Assembly: GCA_013396525.1 (NCBI GenBank) | Contig: VWYX01001283.1 | Location: 1 to 64,000, forward strand | Reading direction: 5' to 3' | Length of the DNA stretch: 64,000 nt | DNA from: Chaetorhynchus papuensis | Taxonomy: Eukaryota; Chordata; Aves; Passeriformes; Rhipiduridae | Shown here: positions 1 through 27,900 of the stretch, in pieces | Position numbering within the stretch: position 1 is the first letter of the stretch | Layout: each line of letters starts with the position of its first letter | Made by a program: the position numbers and the translations under genes | The notes under the pieces: generated by a model | Told to the model about the DNA's origin: nothing | Database searches by the model: none | Seen by the model: the letters and a program-made list of their open reading frames with translations, nothing else

Positions 1-600
1 CAGAGGAGACCTGTGACCAGGGAGACTGCCACCAGCCTGTTGTCCACAAAACTGGGTTTGTCACCCGGTGTGCAACAAGCCAACAATTACACACTCGAGA
101 GAGACATTGACTATTCATTTATTTATTTCAGGGTGCTCGGCGGTGTTCCACACATCAAACACCTTCCTCTGCATTTCCCAAACCTTTATTTACACACAGA
201 AATTCAGTCAGTAGCTTCCCAAGTACCACCCCTCTACTGGGAGTAGGTAGGAATTCTGCACAAGCTACATCACCCCAGCGAACACCTGTGCATGCTCAGG
301 GGAAGGGTCTGCAGCTGGCCAGGGGTCTTTGTGACCTGTAGGTGTGACTTCTAGTATTATAATGAACATAGGTCAGCTACAGGACACATGGACATCAAAT
401 ATTTCGCCAAGTTAATAAGGTATTCATAGATGTGCATCAACACCTTGATTCACCACATCCTCAAAGTTTGTTAGTTCCCAGATGTCCCCGACTATCTGTT
501 TTACTGACATACAACACTTTGATTTACTACATCCAGTTCACTACATCTTGATCTGCTACCTCCTCAGCTTAAAACTAACAAACTCTAAGCTTCAGTTCCC
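1..600 (-). mobile_element. Probable endogenous retrovirus LTR, antisense, cut by window edge
   Basis: Read on the - strand this looks like an LTR. The far side (455-565) carries degenerate repeats of a motif like CTTGATTCACCACATCC at about 444, 517 and 547, as in a U3. Poly(A)-type AATAAA hexamers (TTTATT on +) lie at 184-189 and 118-127, and a U5-like stretch follows towards position 1. No terminal TG/CA pair or target duplication can be fixed because the left end is outside the window. It ends about 100-200 bp before the SERINC1 CpG island. Assignment is by general LTR architecture, not by a family match; an unrelated AT-rich upstream region remains possible. Confidence 0.4.
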
Positions 601-891
601 GGATGCCCTTGACTGGCGGATGCTGGCTGCTGCCTGTTCGCCTGGTTAGATGGCCTTTCATGCTGGTCAGGCGTGAAGGGGTACAGAGACGTGCCGCCAA
701 AGAACACCGAGGTTCCACACACCCTTGGCGCACTCGGCAGGCCAGGAGCAGGCGGCTGCTCCCGGCTGGAAGTGACGTTCCCGCTCCGTCAGAGGGCCGG
801 AAGCGCCGCTGGCAGCGGTAAACAACGGCGTCGGCAGCCGCGGCCGCCGCTTCCATCTTGGAGCAGCCGGAGTCCGCGGCCGCCGGGGACC

Positions 892-15815
<14,924 letters not shown>

Positions 15816-17245
15816 GCTGTGCTGCTCTCGAGGGAGGCTGTGCCAGCGCCTCCTCTCCCTGAAACAAACAGTATTCCGGGTAATAGTGCGGGTGTAAATA
15901 CATGTGTGTGTGTGCTGTCCCGGTAGTAGTCCCTGCTTTATCCTGCATGATTACCTTGAATCATGTCTTGTGATTTCACTAAATGACTTTTTCTAGCTGA
16001 GCTCAATGGTAATTGCTGTAACCATGCTTTTCATAGGATTACTCCTAGGTTGAGTGCTTTGGGAGCACGAGATGCAAGATCAAGAACTTCTGGAAGTACA
16101 TTTTTTTCCCCTCAATGGCATTAAATGGTTGCAGGGAAAAAAGTGCAAGTGGTAATTAGGGTCACTAAACAGTGCTAGGTCAGGCTTTGCAAATAAAGGA
16201 AGGGCTGCCTTTGATGATCCCTGTTGCCTTGATTCCAGAGTAAGCCTTGAGTAAGTGCTGTTAGACTCAAAGTGGAGCATGTTGGAGTTCACTGGACATC
16301 TTGCAGCACTTTGGCACTAACAGCCTGACCCATCCCATGCCAAGGGCAGCGGTACCTTCTGCACAGATGTGAGGGGAAACTTGTACCTGGAACTGCAGAG
16401 GAGCCAGTCCAGTGTGTCCCATTGCACACAGGAGGACAGGCATCCTGGGGAGAAATATCCTTGGTATCAGATGCTCAGAAGCATGTTTTTAAGGCACCTG
16501 TTTACAACGTGCATCTACATATTATTATTGTTTTTTTAAGTAGTTTAAATGGCATAGGTGTGCTGTAATTTATTGCTGTTTTGTGTGCCACTTTCTTCTT
16601 GGCTAAGCTACAATCATGGAGTTTGCAAGAAGCCAAGTGGTGAAAGCTGTGTAAGCCCTTTGGAGGAATTGTTTGAGTATTGTGATTTAAAAAAAAGTGG
16701 AGAAAAAGGAGCACTGAAATTACAATAACTAAAGGAGGAGGTTTGCATTTACTGAGGCTTCAACTGAAGGGTTTCTTAAAATATTTGGGGCTCTGAATCT
16801 TGGTATCTTTTACTGTATTAGGTATTTTGCTTGTTGTCCATTGCCAGAGATGGACTTGAGCCTAGAAATTCTAAATCTAGGCATAGTTCCTGTGCAGTTA
16901 TGAAATCTTAAAATGCTTTTGTGCTTGCTGCTTTGTAACTGAAGTACATAAGGCACATTATTTTTCTCTGTTACTTGCTACAACTTGAGCCTAGAGCAGC
17001 CTGACTGCGAGTGACCCTGGAGCCTGCAGCAGATGTCATGCTCATCTCTTTCCCTGGTGTTTGTGACTTCCTGTTTCTATTCTCTAAGCTTTCATTTTAA
17101 TTCTGCACCTGAACACTGACATGTACTGCAGAAGTCTGACATGTGAAGTCAAACTTGAGACAGAAATAGAAAGGTTAGTAAAGGCTTGTAATAATTTGGA
17201 ATATGTTGTTACCTTATTAATAAATAAATTTGGATGAAGATGTCC
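15816..17245 (+). other. SERINC1: SERINC1 3' UTR with poly(A) signals
   Basis: No reading frame continues after the stop at 15813-15815. A possible early poly(A) hexamer AATAAA is at 16192-16197. Two overlapping AATAAA hexamers at 17219-17228 are the best candidate for the main end and would give a 3' UTR of about 1.4 kb. The end point is inferred; no transcript evidence is available. Confidence 0.6.
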
Positions 17246-18304
17246 CATGACTTTTGATGTCTCACACTGATGCCAGATGTGGCTATTGCAAGGGTTTGTG
17301 TTACTTTCTCAGCCCCTCTTCTGGGGATGCTTTAGAGCACTGTCAGGGTCTGAGAACAGCCGACAGTGCTCAGAGCACACCTGTGAGGCAGTGAGTCCCC
17401 AGCTCTTTCAGGAGGTCATGTGTAACCCCCAGGTTACTCTGACAGTTCTGTGCCCTTGGCTGGCAGCCGTGTCTCTGTGTAAACACAAACATGCCTTGCA
17501 CCCATAACTGCAGTCCTGCATCAACTGCTGCAGCCCCACTGGACTGCACTTGTTTAAATTTGGGTAAAACACCTGAACACCAGTTGCACTACAGCAGTTC
17601 CTGACTCCTGTAACAAAGAACAAGTCGCTGAATTCAGCAGATGAGCAGGCTGCTCGGCCTATGGATTCAGCTCCTTGTACAAGTGGCCAATTACTCCTTT
17701 GGAAAAAGAAATTTTGGATCCACTGCCAGAGTCGGGGAACGTGGTTTTTGTGTTGCATGTATGAAGTTACTGAAACCCAGTTTTGCCCTTTGTTGAGCCT
17801 TCATGCTCTGGAGTTTCTCAAAATTTATTTTCAGTTACAGTTTGACTTACTGTTTATACTAAAATCAGGAGCTCAAGGTGAGATGATTTGGTTTAGTGTC
17901 AGCTGTCCCTTCACCTGGCTGTGCAGGAACCCCTCTGCCTTTGGAGCACAACTACAGAAACTCACTGCAGCAGCTGTGGCTTCCATGAATACAGAAGTGG
18001 ACACACACTGTGGAGGAGGGGTAGGGCTCCTCCACTGGAAGGAAAGCGATGGGGCTCTGCCACAGTTCTCAGCAAGAAATCAAAGAGAAAACACCCTTTT
18101 GTGTGCTATTACTGGAAAAAAGTTTGCTGCATTAGACACTTGTTTTGGAGGCTTATCAATAAACCCTTCAGGCTGGAGATGATAAACTATTTTCCAGTAA
18201 TTGTGCACAGCAGACCTTGCACAGCTACTATGATAGGAAAACAAGAGGCTGTTACATCCATAACCACCTGGCACACGGAATAAGAGACAAACTCTTGACA
18301 AGTA
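17246..18304. other. Intergenic spacer between convergent SERINC1 and HSF2
   Basis: About 1 kb separates the inferred poly(A) sites of the two genes. It holds a 173-codon open frame (17661-18182, +) with no recognisable domain and no supporting start context or promoter, which I treat as chance. No repeat family is recognised here. Confidence 0.55.
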
Positions 18305-18952
18305 TCACACTTAAGTAACATTTATTTCGTCAGCATAGATGGTCCAAGTTAAAAGTACTCATGCAGTCATGGGGCCTGGCAGCTGTCAAGAACTTTTCCC
18401 CAGTTTGTGCTATGTGTGAGCACTTCCACTGAAGTGAAAGTAAGGCAGAACCAAGATTTAGCAAGGTACAGGCACTTTGTTCCCAGCTGAAGCAGGGAAA
18501 AAAAAAGCCTACATCAGGTCCTGGTCCCCCCACCCCAAAAAAGCCTCATGTGTGTTAAACAAAATGTAAAAAATAAAACCCCCAAAATACAGAAAGTCAG
18601 TGATCCCTAACCATACACTACTAGTTTATGTCATCATATGTAAGACAAGAAGTATAAGAAACCATAAACCAAAGCTCACTACTGGCAAGTGTTGGGTTAC
18701 CTGCGGTACGAGCGATGTGTGCAACACCACGTGTTCACAGCAGTGCAGCAGCAGCCTGGCTCAGCAGTGCCAGCTGTGCCCGGTGGCTTGTCTAACGCCG
18801 TAGCTAAACAGCTGCTTGTATAAGATAGGAAAGGTACTTCAGATTCCACATACCTGGTTACATAAAACAGTGATTTACAAAAAACTCTCATACCAAACAA
18901 TATTCTAAATAAATAGTTCATCTTCATGACTATATACAGAGCCTCCCTCGCA
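18305..18952 (-). other. HSF2: HSF2 3' UTR
   Basis: Runs from the HSF2 stop (complement of 18953-18955) to a poly(A) hexamer on the - strand (TTTATT on + at 18321-18326), giving a 3' UTR of about 650 nt. The end is inferred from that hexamer. Confidence 0.55.
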
Positions 18953-21900
18953 TCAGTTATCCAAGAAGGACATGTCTGTGTCCATGGGTGCTGGGGCAAG
19001 TTCGCACAGGTAGAACAGCGTGGCTTCACTCGCCTCTGCCTCCGTCAGTGGCTCCAGACGCACCAGTTTGCTCTGGGTGGGCTCAGGATCCAGGCTGCTC
19101 TCCAGGAGCTCGTCCCCTTCCAGGGATTTCTCAGCGGTGGAAGGAGTTTCAGCTGTGAAGCTCCCACTCTCAAAAGCAGAGCCTGGGTTCCCATCGAGGA
19201 ATGCAAGGAGTGGAAACGCAGTGTAATGTATCAGCTGCTTATCTATGGAGAAAAAAATGCCCAGAACATTAATTCATGTGCCTTTCTATATGCAGAAGGA
19301 AAAAACCAAAATCCAACCCACAGCACTTATTTAAAAGAATAATTAATAAAAAACACAATAGGTGTTTATTTTTAAAGAATTGTTATGTTCATGCATAACA
19401 TTATTTGCGCAGATTCACCTGCAAAACATCAGTTTCTCTGCATCTAGTGCAGAGCCAAATCTAAAAAGCAAATATACTAAGTATTGTGTTTTGGTTATTG
19501 GTTTATCAGTGTAACATAAAACCAGACATGGAGCAAGTAACTGAGATGGCTTTAAGAACAATGTTCAACTGCTGAAGAATTTCAATAGATCACTACAACT
19601 AACCTGGTCTGGGCTTAGTACCTTGCGTTTCCTGTGAAGCTGCTGGACCAGCATTATTCTTGTTAGTTTCTTTTCCCTTTGTCTCTGTCTGGGAACAAAA
19701 GCAAACTCTTAAAACACATGTTTAAAGCCTGTTCCAATGCCACTGGAACACAGCTGACCAAATACTACAAAAAATAATATTTTATTTGTGATGAGATGCA
19801 GTGGCATTATCAGTATTACCCACACCAACACACCTTGGCTGAGAAAACATGAAATGGAAACACAGGCAGGCTATAAAGCAAGAACCAAAACTAATGCTTT
19901 AAGTGAGCAGGACAAATTCTAAGTGCTACATCTTTGCTGCACTGCTTATTACTGTGTTTCTTTTCCCACCAGATAATACAGATGAAATCATTCTGATAAA
20001 AGTGCATACCATGTTTGAAAGTAATAAAATCTCAGTGAATACAAAAGTCAAGACTGGTACAATGTACAGCTATTGGCCTCAAGGTAATACAAATTTTAAA
20101 GGACGTTACTAATTAATTAGTGTGCTTTTTTGCTTTGCTGTTTAAAGCCTAACAGGATGAAGTTAGCTGCAGTCTTCCTATTCGGAGTCTTAAAAGCCAG
20201 AGCATGAAGTGCCATGATTCCAGTAAAGGAAACAGTAAAAGATGAGTGAATTTTGCATCTCTCACTACTGCGTATGTTGAGCAATGGATTTAAGACTTAC
20301 TTTGGTATTAGTGATATGATCATGATCTGTGGGATTCATCTGCACAGAGCTTGTAAAAAGCTGAATAAGACAAAAGACATCAAGTTTTAGGTATCTCATG
20401 TTGCTATTAAGAATACAAGACCATTGCTTCTCCAAGTGTGAGAATAACCCCTGTACTTATTCCACCCTCTATGAGGACTGGAGTCTATTTACAGGTAATT
20501 ACTGCTTTTACAAAGAAAATCTAGCTTTGCAGCTAGATGGTTTGGAATTCCACGAAGCTTGATCACAAAGGAAACAACTATTTTATCTAGCACAGTTTGG
20601 TGCAGTCTTAAAAACACCAATTTCTTCTGACATTGCTGCATGGATAATTCTGTCTACAATATGGATGAACTGAAGTTGCAAGTGCCACCAAGCTGGAAGG
20701 AGTCCTCAGTAAGTGGAGAGCAGAGCTGCTGTTAAGAGGGATCTCAGTGAGGTGGGAGAGGGGCCATCAGGCACTCCAGCAGGTTCAACAGCCACATGTC
20801 ACCAGGAACCAGTAACCTCATGCACTGGCCCAGGTCAGGGTTAAGGAACAAATGGACAGGGAGCGGCACCTCAGAGAGGAGGCACGTAAGTCAGGGCAGA
20901 CAACACCCTGCCACCAGCCAGCAGCATGGCCTTTCTACAGGGAGAAAGCTCAGTTCACTGAGAAGACAACAGATGATGTGCTGGGTTGTTTCAACGCAAG
21001 TGTATTAATCTACTTGACATCTAAGTTCACATCACAACAAATATAAGCATTATTTCATTAAGAAAGCCATTGTTCAACAAGAAACTTAAGCATTCACTTG
21101 AGCAGTGACGTAGCATTGAGACTTATACCAGTGTTCCAGAAACTCATATTCATAAATATTTATAACTTTGCTTTGTAAAGGGAAGAAAGGACAGAGAAAT
21201 AGTTTGTGGTTTAAATCCATTCTAAACAGCAGCAACACACACAATTGTTTCCTACAGCTTTTACCAAAATACTTTAAAATAAAGTTAAAATTACATCAAC
21301 CAGGAGGAGATCTGGATCTATGCTGAACTGTCGTCCCGATAACATAGCCTGGAAGTCCTCCAAACTGCAGTCAATACTGTCCAGATAATCCAGAAGTTCA
21401 ACTCTAGAAGACAAACAGTATTTTACTGCTGTATCCCTTAATAAAGTAAGAGAAATCCTCAAGTAAGCTTTACACAGATGTACTACACGCATCTAAAAAT
21501 CTTCATCAGAACTAGCATGAACTAAGTCTGTCACTAGAAATGACCTCTGGAAAAAAAATGAAGACTTTTAGCCTCTTTAGAGTAGAACCCAAGTACAGCA
21601 GACAGGTGCTCTAAAATAGGCATCACAGGAATCACACCAACATAACATTATGACATGACACTAGCAGAGATGCAATGCTTGCTTGGATTAGACATAATGG
21701 GTCTAATCCACCTGCAGGAGTGACACGAATAAATCCTGACGGTTTTAACAATCTCCACAACATTACAATGCCAGATTACAGATCTCAACTCAGTCACTTA
21801 ACAGTGAAAATCAGCAGTTGCATCTTAAAATACTTAGAACAGCAGGATCTTCGGAAACTGGCTGGAATAACAGTGGCCTGTAAGTTTAGAGTTATTAGTA

Positions 21901-24900
21901 GAAACTGCTATTCAGTTCTCTTTTCTTCAGTCAAATAATCAGTTCTAATACTTGAAAAAACAAAAGACCAGACTACTCACTTTCCAAGAAGATTTATATT
22001 CTGTGAAATTACTCCATTTTCATTGAGTATGGAATCCATCACAGAGACTGGATCTTCTGCAGTTAAAGTTGACTGGTTATTCAGCTGTACAGCACTGGAC
22101 ATGAGTGGGCTTGTGCTGTCACTGACAGGGCTGACTGGATCATTACCTGGGACAGCAACTGATTCGGTGCTTTTATCCCCTTGAATTACAGGGGAATATT
22201 CATCTTCATTATCATCTTCCACAATTACAATATCGGGAGAATGGTGGCTACAGCTACAGCTGTAATATGAGATAAATTAATTACAGCATTTCATACACAT
22301 TTAAATTGGTATTATTCCACAGGTTTAGTTCCTTCTCACTTTAGTCAAGCTACTATTCAAGCTACTATCAGGAAATAAACTTTTCTACTGCTTTTTAATA
22401 CTAAACACAGAAAGTTACTCTACTTATCTGTTTTCCATTGATACGGTTCTGTAATGATCAACACAATTAATGCAGCTCAGTCAGCAGACAGTGCTGTTCC
22501 AGACCACAATAACCAACTACTAAAGAGTTACAGGAACACTGACATTTTTGTCATTAGAATAACTATAAGCTTGCATATAGATGTGATGTACAAAGTGAAC
22601 CAAAGCATACCAGGTCATTGAACCAGACAGACAGAATGTATTTTGCGTATTTCCTGCTGAACAGCATCAGCTCTGGAGCACCCATAACAAAGGATCCTGG
22701 TCAACAGGTTTGTAGTTAAAATAACCTTCTTATGCATACCAGGAACCTGAAGACCAAGGTCGAGCCCCAACTAATTTGCTTTCATCCATATTCTGGTTCT
22801 TAACCCTTAAGCAGCTGTTAATTGCCTCTCTACCACAGCCTTTTCCTCATGAAGCTTTTCTATCAGAGAATGCATTCCCAGACATCAGCTGAGCAAGAAC
22901 AATGGTACCAATTCAAATATAAGCTACAAATACTACATTTTTTCCTGATGCATAATAACAGGCCCTGTTAATCCAATGCAATTCAAGAAGAGAGTTGCAT
23001 CTAAATCCCTGGACCAAGTTTCAACTTGCTTGTAGCTGAAAGATGAACCAACTTCTAGAGTACCAAAGCAAAGACCACACCAATACCTGACAAACAGCAC
23101 ATGTAAATTATTCTCCACAAAAACCTGCAAAAACAAGGGAAGTCATTCCTGTCTGTATACATAACCAAAAAGTAAGAAGACTTCTCTTACTCTGGCTTTG
23201 GACATGTAGTATATTGAACTGTAAGGCAATAATATGGATTAATTTCACTAGTTTCCATCTATCCTCCTGATAATTAAAACTCCAACAGCCAATTAACTAT
23301 TCTGAAACAAATCCAGAGGTCAATAAATCAAAAGCTAGTGTCAATTCACAGAAGAAGTTTCTAAATGTGCAGGAGTGCTGAATAATTCTAACCATTTCAC
23401 TAAAGAAATAATTACCTAAGACATCTGAGTTACTGCATATTCTACAACACTGAAACCATTTATCAACACACACTTCTTGAGACTTCTTACTTGGAAGTAT
23501 TGGAAGTGGTATCTTCACTTGTTTCTGGTGTAACAGGAAGATTTTCTTCATCAGCCATGGGATGTTCTTCCTCAGCCACATCCTCAGTGACATCATAAAT
23601 AACAATGTCATCTGAAATCTGTTCCCTTTGTTTTAAGCCCTCATTTCTATTGAGAGGTACCTGAGAATTATTTTTAAAAGAGTCAGGGCACAGAAGGACA
23701 ACGAGCTTCAGCATTTTGACAGTTACCATTGTATCCTAAAATGCTTCACATCTAATGAAGTCTAAGAGCTTTCCTATGCCTTGGAGATTACAAGCAGTTT
23801 GTACAGATCTACATTTAATAGAAAAAGCCATAAAAGTAAATAAACAAGCTGGAGAATAACAACTCCAGCAAAGAGGAGAAAGAATTTGGCCAATACTACA
23901 GGCATAGAAATAAAAATATACTAGCACTGTCAGAAAACAGAACTAAAAATATTAAAACAGTGACTGCTGTTTAAACAGTACTTTGTTATAAAGCTACTAA
24001 TTCTAGTGCCATACTACAGTACTTGTTTTAACGATTTCCCCACCAATCATTATTTGGACAGCAGAAAAGAACTTTGAGTGGTGTGACTCATTCAAATATA
24101 ACAGGAACATGACATGATTTTGCTGGGTTGGACGCTGCCTTGCAGAGCAACACACTGGACCCTTGTCCCTGTATGGCACCAGGGATGCCACATTCCCAGA
24201 GATAACAATGCAACGTTAATGCGCTATTTCTAACAGCACCCTTCTTAAAAGCAAACTGGTTCCAGCAGGATCATGTCAAGCTGTATTTAATACACATGTA
24301 ACCCGTTTATACATGCTTATGTTGGAAAGTGAATGGTGATTATCAACACATTTAGCTTCTGAAGGAAACAACATGGCCTCTCACTTCTACAAGCTTTAGT
24401 CTCCGCATGACAATGAACTTGATCCATTTGCCCACCTGCACTCCTTCATCAAGACAGAGTACCCATAACAGATTACTTACATGGTGGCTGCTGTCAGCCG
24501 GTTCTTTCACAATTTTCTGAAATACATTCGACTTTGTAGGTCCATTAGTGTTCAGAAGTAGAGGCCTACATCAGAAAGTGTAAAGGAAGAAAGCCATTTC
24601 AAAACCACCTCTTTGGTAATTACTCAACAAGGCCTGTCAGTTTATCAAGCAGACAGCAAGTTTTCAAGATCATATTTACCTCTTGCGTTTGAGGCTCACT
24701 AGTTGGTTATTCTGCACCAAGGTAACAATGAATTGTACGATCTGTAAGGGAGAGAACACTATTGTTGGTTGCTCTACTTCGTAATTGTTTGAGTACCAAG
24801 GTATCTTATAGCAGAAGATGCCGACAATAAAATCTATACATAAACAACAAAACACTTCCTTTGTATAGTAACTTTTATACAGAGCTGTTCAGAAAAATTA

Positions 24901-27900
24901 AAAATCAAGGTAAAAAACAGTGCTGATAATATCTAAATAGTTATTCAGTGTCAAAGAAAGACTTTTCACATAGCAAGTGGTAAGAGCAGACTTTTACAAG
25001 ACATCACACAGTACACAGAAAGACATCCAGCAATGCAAACAATTAAAAGAATTCTAATTAGCAATAAGAGAAGACATATAGGGATGTGGTCCATATACAT
25101 AACCTGTATTGTAAATACTGGTGCTGGTGAAAGGCATTTTTGACAGATTCAGAAAAATTACATGTACAATTAACAGTATTCATCATCTGCCTTTCCTTTT
25201 GAAATGTTAGACTTCTTTCCCTTATGTTTTAAATTTAAAGCTTTAATGTATGTCTCTGGCTTGAAGAACCTGGGGAAAAAAATTCACTAAGTCTCTGCTA
25301 CAAGGCTACTTGCAGTGATGCCCTTTCTGGTATGTTAAAAAAAAAATAGATCTATGAACTCTATGCATTTATACAAATTTTGATAGATCATAACTCTAAC
25401 TGTTAAATAATTTAAGTTAACATATTATCACGGAGTTCCACTCGATTATCTGTTCCTCTGGTAACTTTAGGACAGTTTTCCCCGAGATCGCTCAACACAG
25501 AGAATTAGACATCTGATTCCTGAAGTAATAAAAAATGGGCAGACAATGTTAAGGGTACCTTAATGACTGATCTAGGATGTTCTTGAGCCTCTTTCTTTGA
25601 AAATGTTTACGAGACTTTGGCCTTATTTTCTGCTTATGCAGTAAAATACCCTGAATGTTTGTTTCACCAGGATTTGTTCACCATATACCAGACTGCTGTT
25701 TTTTCTATTAAAGAGAGATTTGACATTACAAAAAGCTGAGTGAGGGTAAAGCAAGGTAATGTGGCACAGCATTCCTACTTCAGAAGCACTCACTCAAGCA
25801 CCCACGACACTTCAGTGAAGCCTTACCTTTCGAATAAGTTGCTGCTGTTGCAAGTGTTTTGCTCTCAGTTCCGACACTTCCCTCCAAAGGGATTCATTCT
25901 CTCTGTTTAAAAATGATGATTTAAAAGTGAAACTAAACCTAAGTTATTAATTTTTATTAAAGATCAGTTGCCTTCATTAAACCTCTTTGAAACATGTTTT
26001 CAGATTGCAGGCTGGTGTGGGAGTGTCACACAGTCAGCAAGCAGCCTTGGAAAGTAACTATGAAATGGAGACCCAAACCCAACAAATGGCCTGCAGAGAA
26101 TATCCATCTGCTTTAAAGGAAGAAAAATAAAATTCCCAAATTTGGCAATAATCATTACCCACACATTCAGCATTTAAAAATTAACTATTAGCTTTAACAA
26201 TTACCTTTACTAGCTTCAGTGAAGGGGCATGTTAGGTAATAAAAAAAATAATAGGAGCATGTCAGAGATGGCAGTTTTCATGAAACTGCCATTTTAGAAA
26301 CGTTGGTTCTTCCAGTACTCATAGGACTCCACTTACTGAGACAATGTAAAAACTGCCCTACTGTAACCACGAGCCTTGTTGTTTCCAACAGTGTATGCCA
26401 TATTAAGACATAGATAATGAACACAAAAAGCTTCAATGAATATGGGAAGAAAACATACCACCCTTCTCTCTTCTGCAGTTTAATTTTCAACACAAAGAAG
26501 CAAACTCCACTTTTTGTTTTTAGGAAACCTTAAACTAAGTTTTCAGAAACAGCTGCTTGTATGCAGTGTGATGCAGGGTGCTACTCACTCCTCAAACTGT
26601 GTCCAACATACAATTTAAGAATACAGTTCCATCACAAAACTAACAGCAGAAGGTAGGGATTCTGAACTTTCTCAATTTTCTCACTAGCTTTATCAACATA
26701 TTTTGTAGGACCAGGTCTTCTGATTTAGCTCCAGTTTCTACCTCAATAATTTTAAACTGATAGGATGACAATATGGATGTCAAAGACCAACCACTATGTT
26801 CTCATCTCTACAAACTGTCAGGTCATTAGAAACTAGCTGTCAGTTCAGTCAAAGCCAGCCCTGCTCTGGGCAGCAGTTTGGCCTTCTGAGGTTCCTTTCA
26901 ACCCAAATTAGTCTAGGATTTCAAAAGGGCAAATATCATTTTTACTCTAGACTGGCCAGATTCTAATGAAGACTATGCCTAAGCAAAAGAAGTTTGCCTC
27001 TAAAGAGTCTACTACTCAAGTCACTAGAACTGAAGCCTAGAAATGAGAGAAATTACTTCTTGAAATTGAACTACGGTAACCTCTGCCACAGATGTACACT
27101 GTCACTTTCTCAATGTAAGTTAAGGTACTCTGAGACAGAGTTTGTATTGAGGTGATGTGACTTACAGTGCATGACCTTATGGTCACGCACCTTGTCTTTA
27201 TCTACATACTCTAAAGGATTAAGCAATTTGTGACACACATCTCTCACTGTTGACAAGAAATCATAATTTCTAAGCAGGCAATAATGCAATTCTAAAAAAA
27301 CTCTATTTACATTTGGATTTTAGATTCTTTTCCTCTGTCAATGAGGTAACTAAGGAATTTCCAAATTAGATTTCTAAACACACTTTCATAGGCACTAACT
27401 CTTCTGCAATTTTAAACACTGGGGGAAAGAGGACAAGAACAACATGAAAAAAAAACCAATGAGCAAAGACATTAATTGTCCTATGAAAGTATTACATGCA
27501 AATTGCACAAACTAAACTCTGTCTCAAACCAAACACAGTAACTATTTCAAACCTGAAGACACAAACCAGCATACTTTATACTAAGAGCTGATTTAAATAT
27601 TCAGCCTCAGCCTCTATATAGAACTATTATTAAACCTCTTATTTAATTGCCTACTACTAGTGTTCTGCAAACACCAACATTGCTTATTACTTTTAATAAT
27701 ATCAGAACATTTAATTTTAAAGCATTTTTTCTATTGAAATTTATGTTCCTAAAACAATAATTAAAGTTAGGCAACCAGAAATCAAGAGACACCTAAAATT
27801 AGGTCTTTGTCCACTATCTATTGTCACAATTCCTCAGCATTAAGAATCAGTTACTGATGAACCAACTTACCTCTTCAAAAGAGACAACTGAGATTCAATA

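Noticed and set aside
21277..21300. HSF2 ending in exon 10 read-through (VDVILTLF then stop)
   Set aside because: A GTAATT donor after the Val-Asp codons and a downstream exon 11 with the expected sequence show normal splicing.
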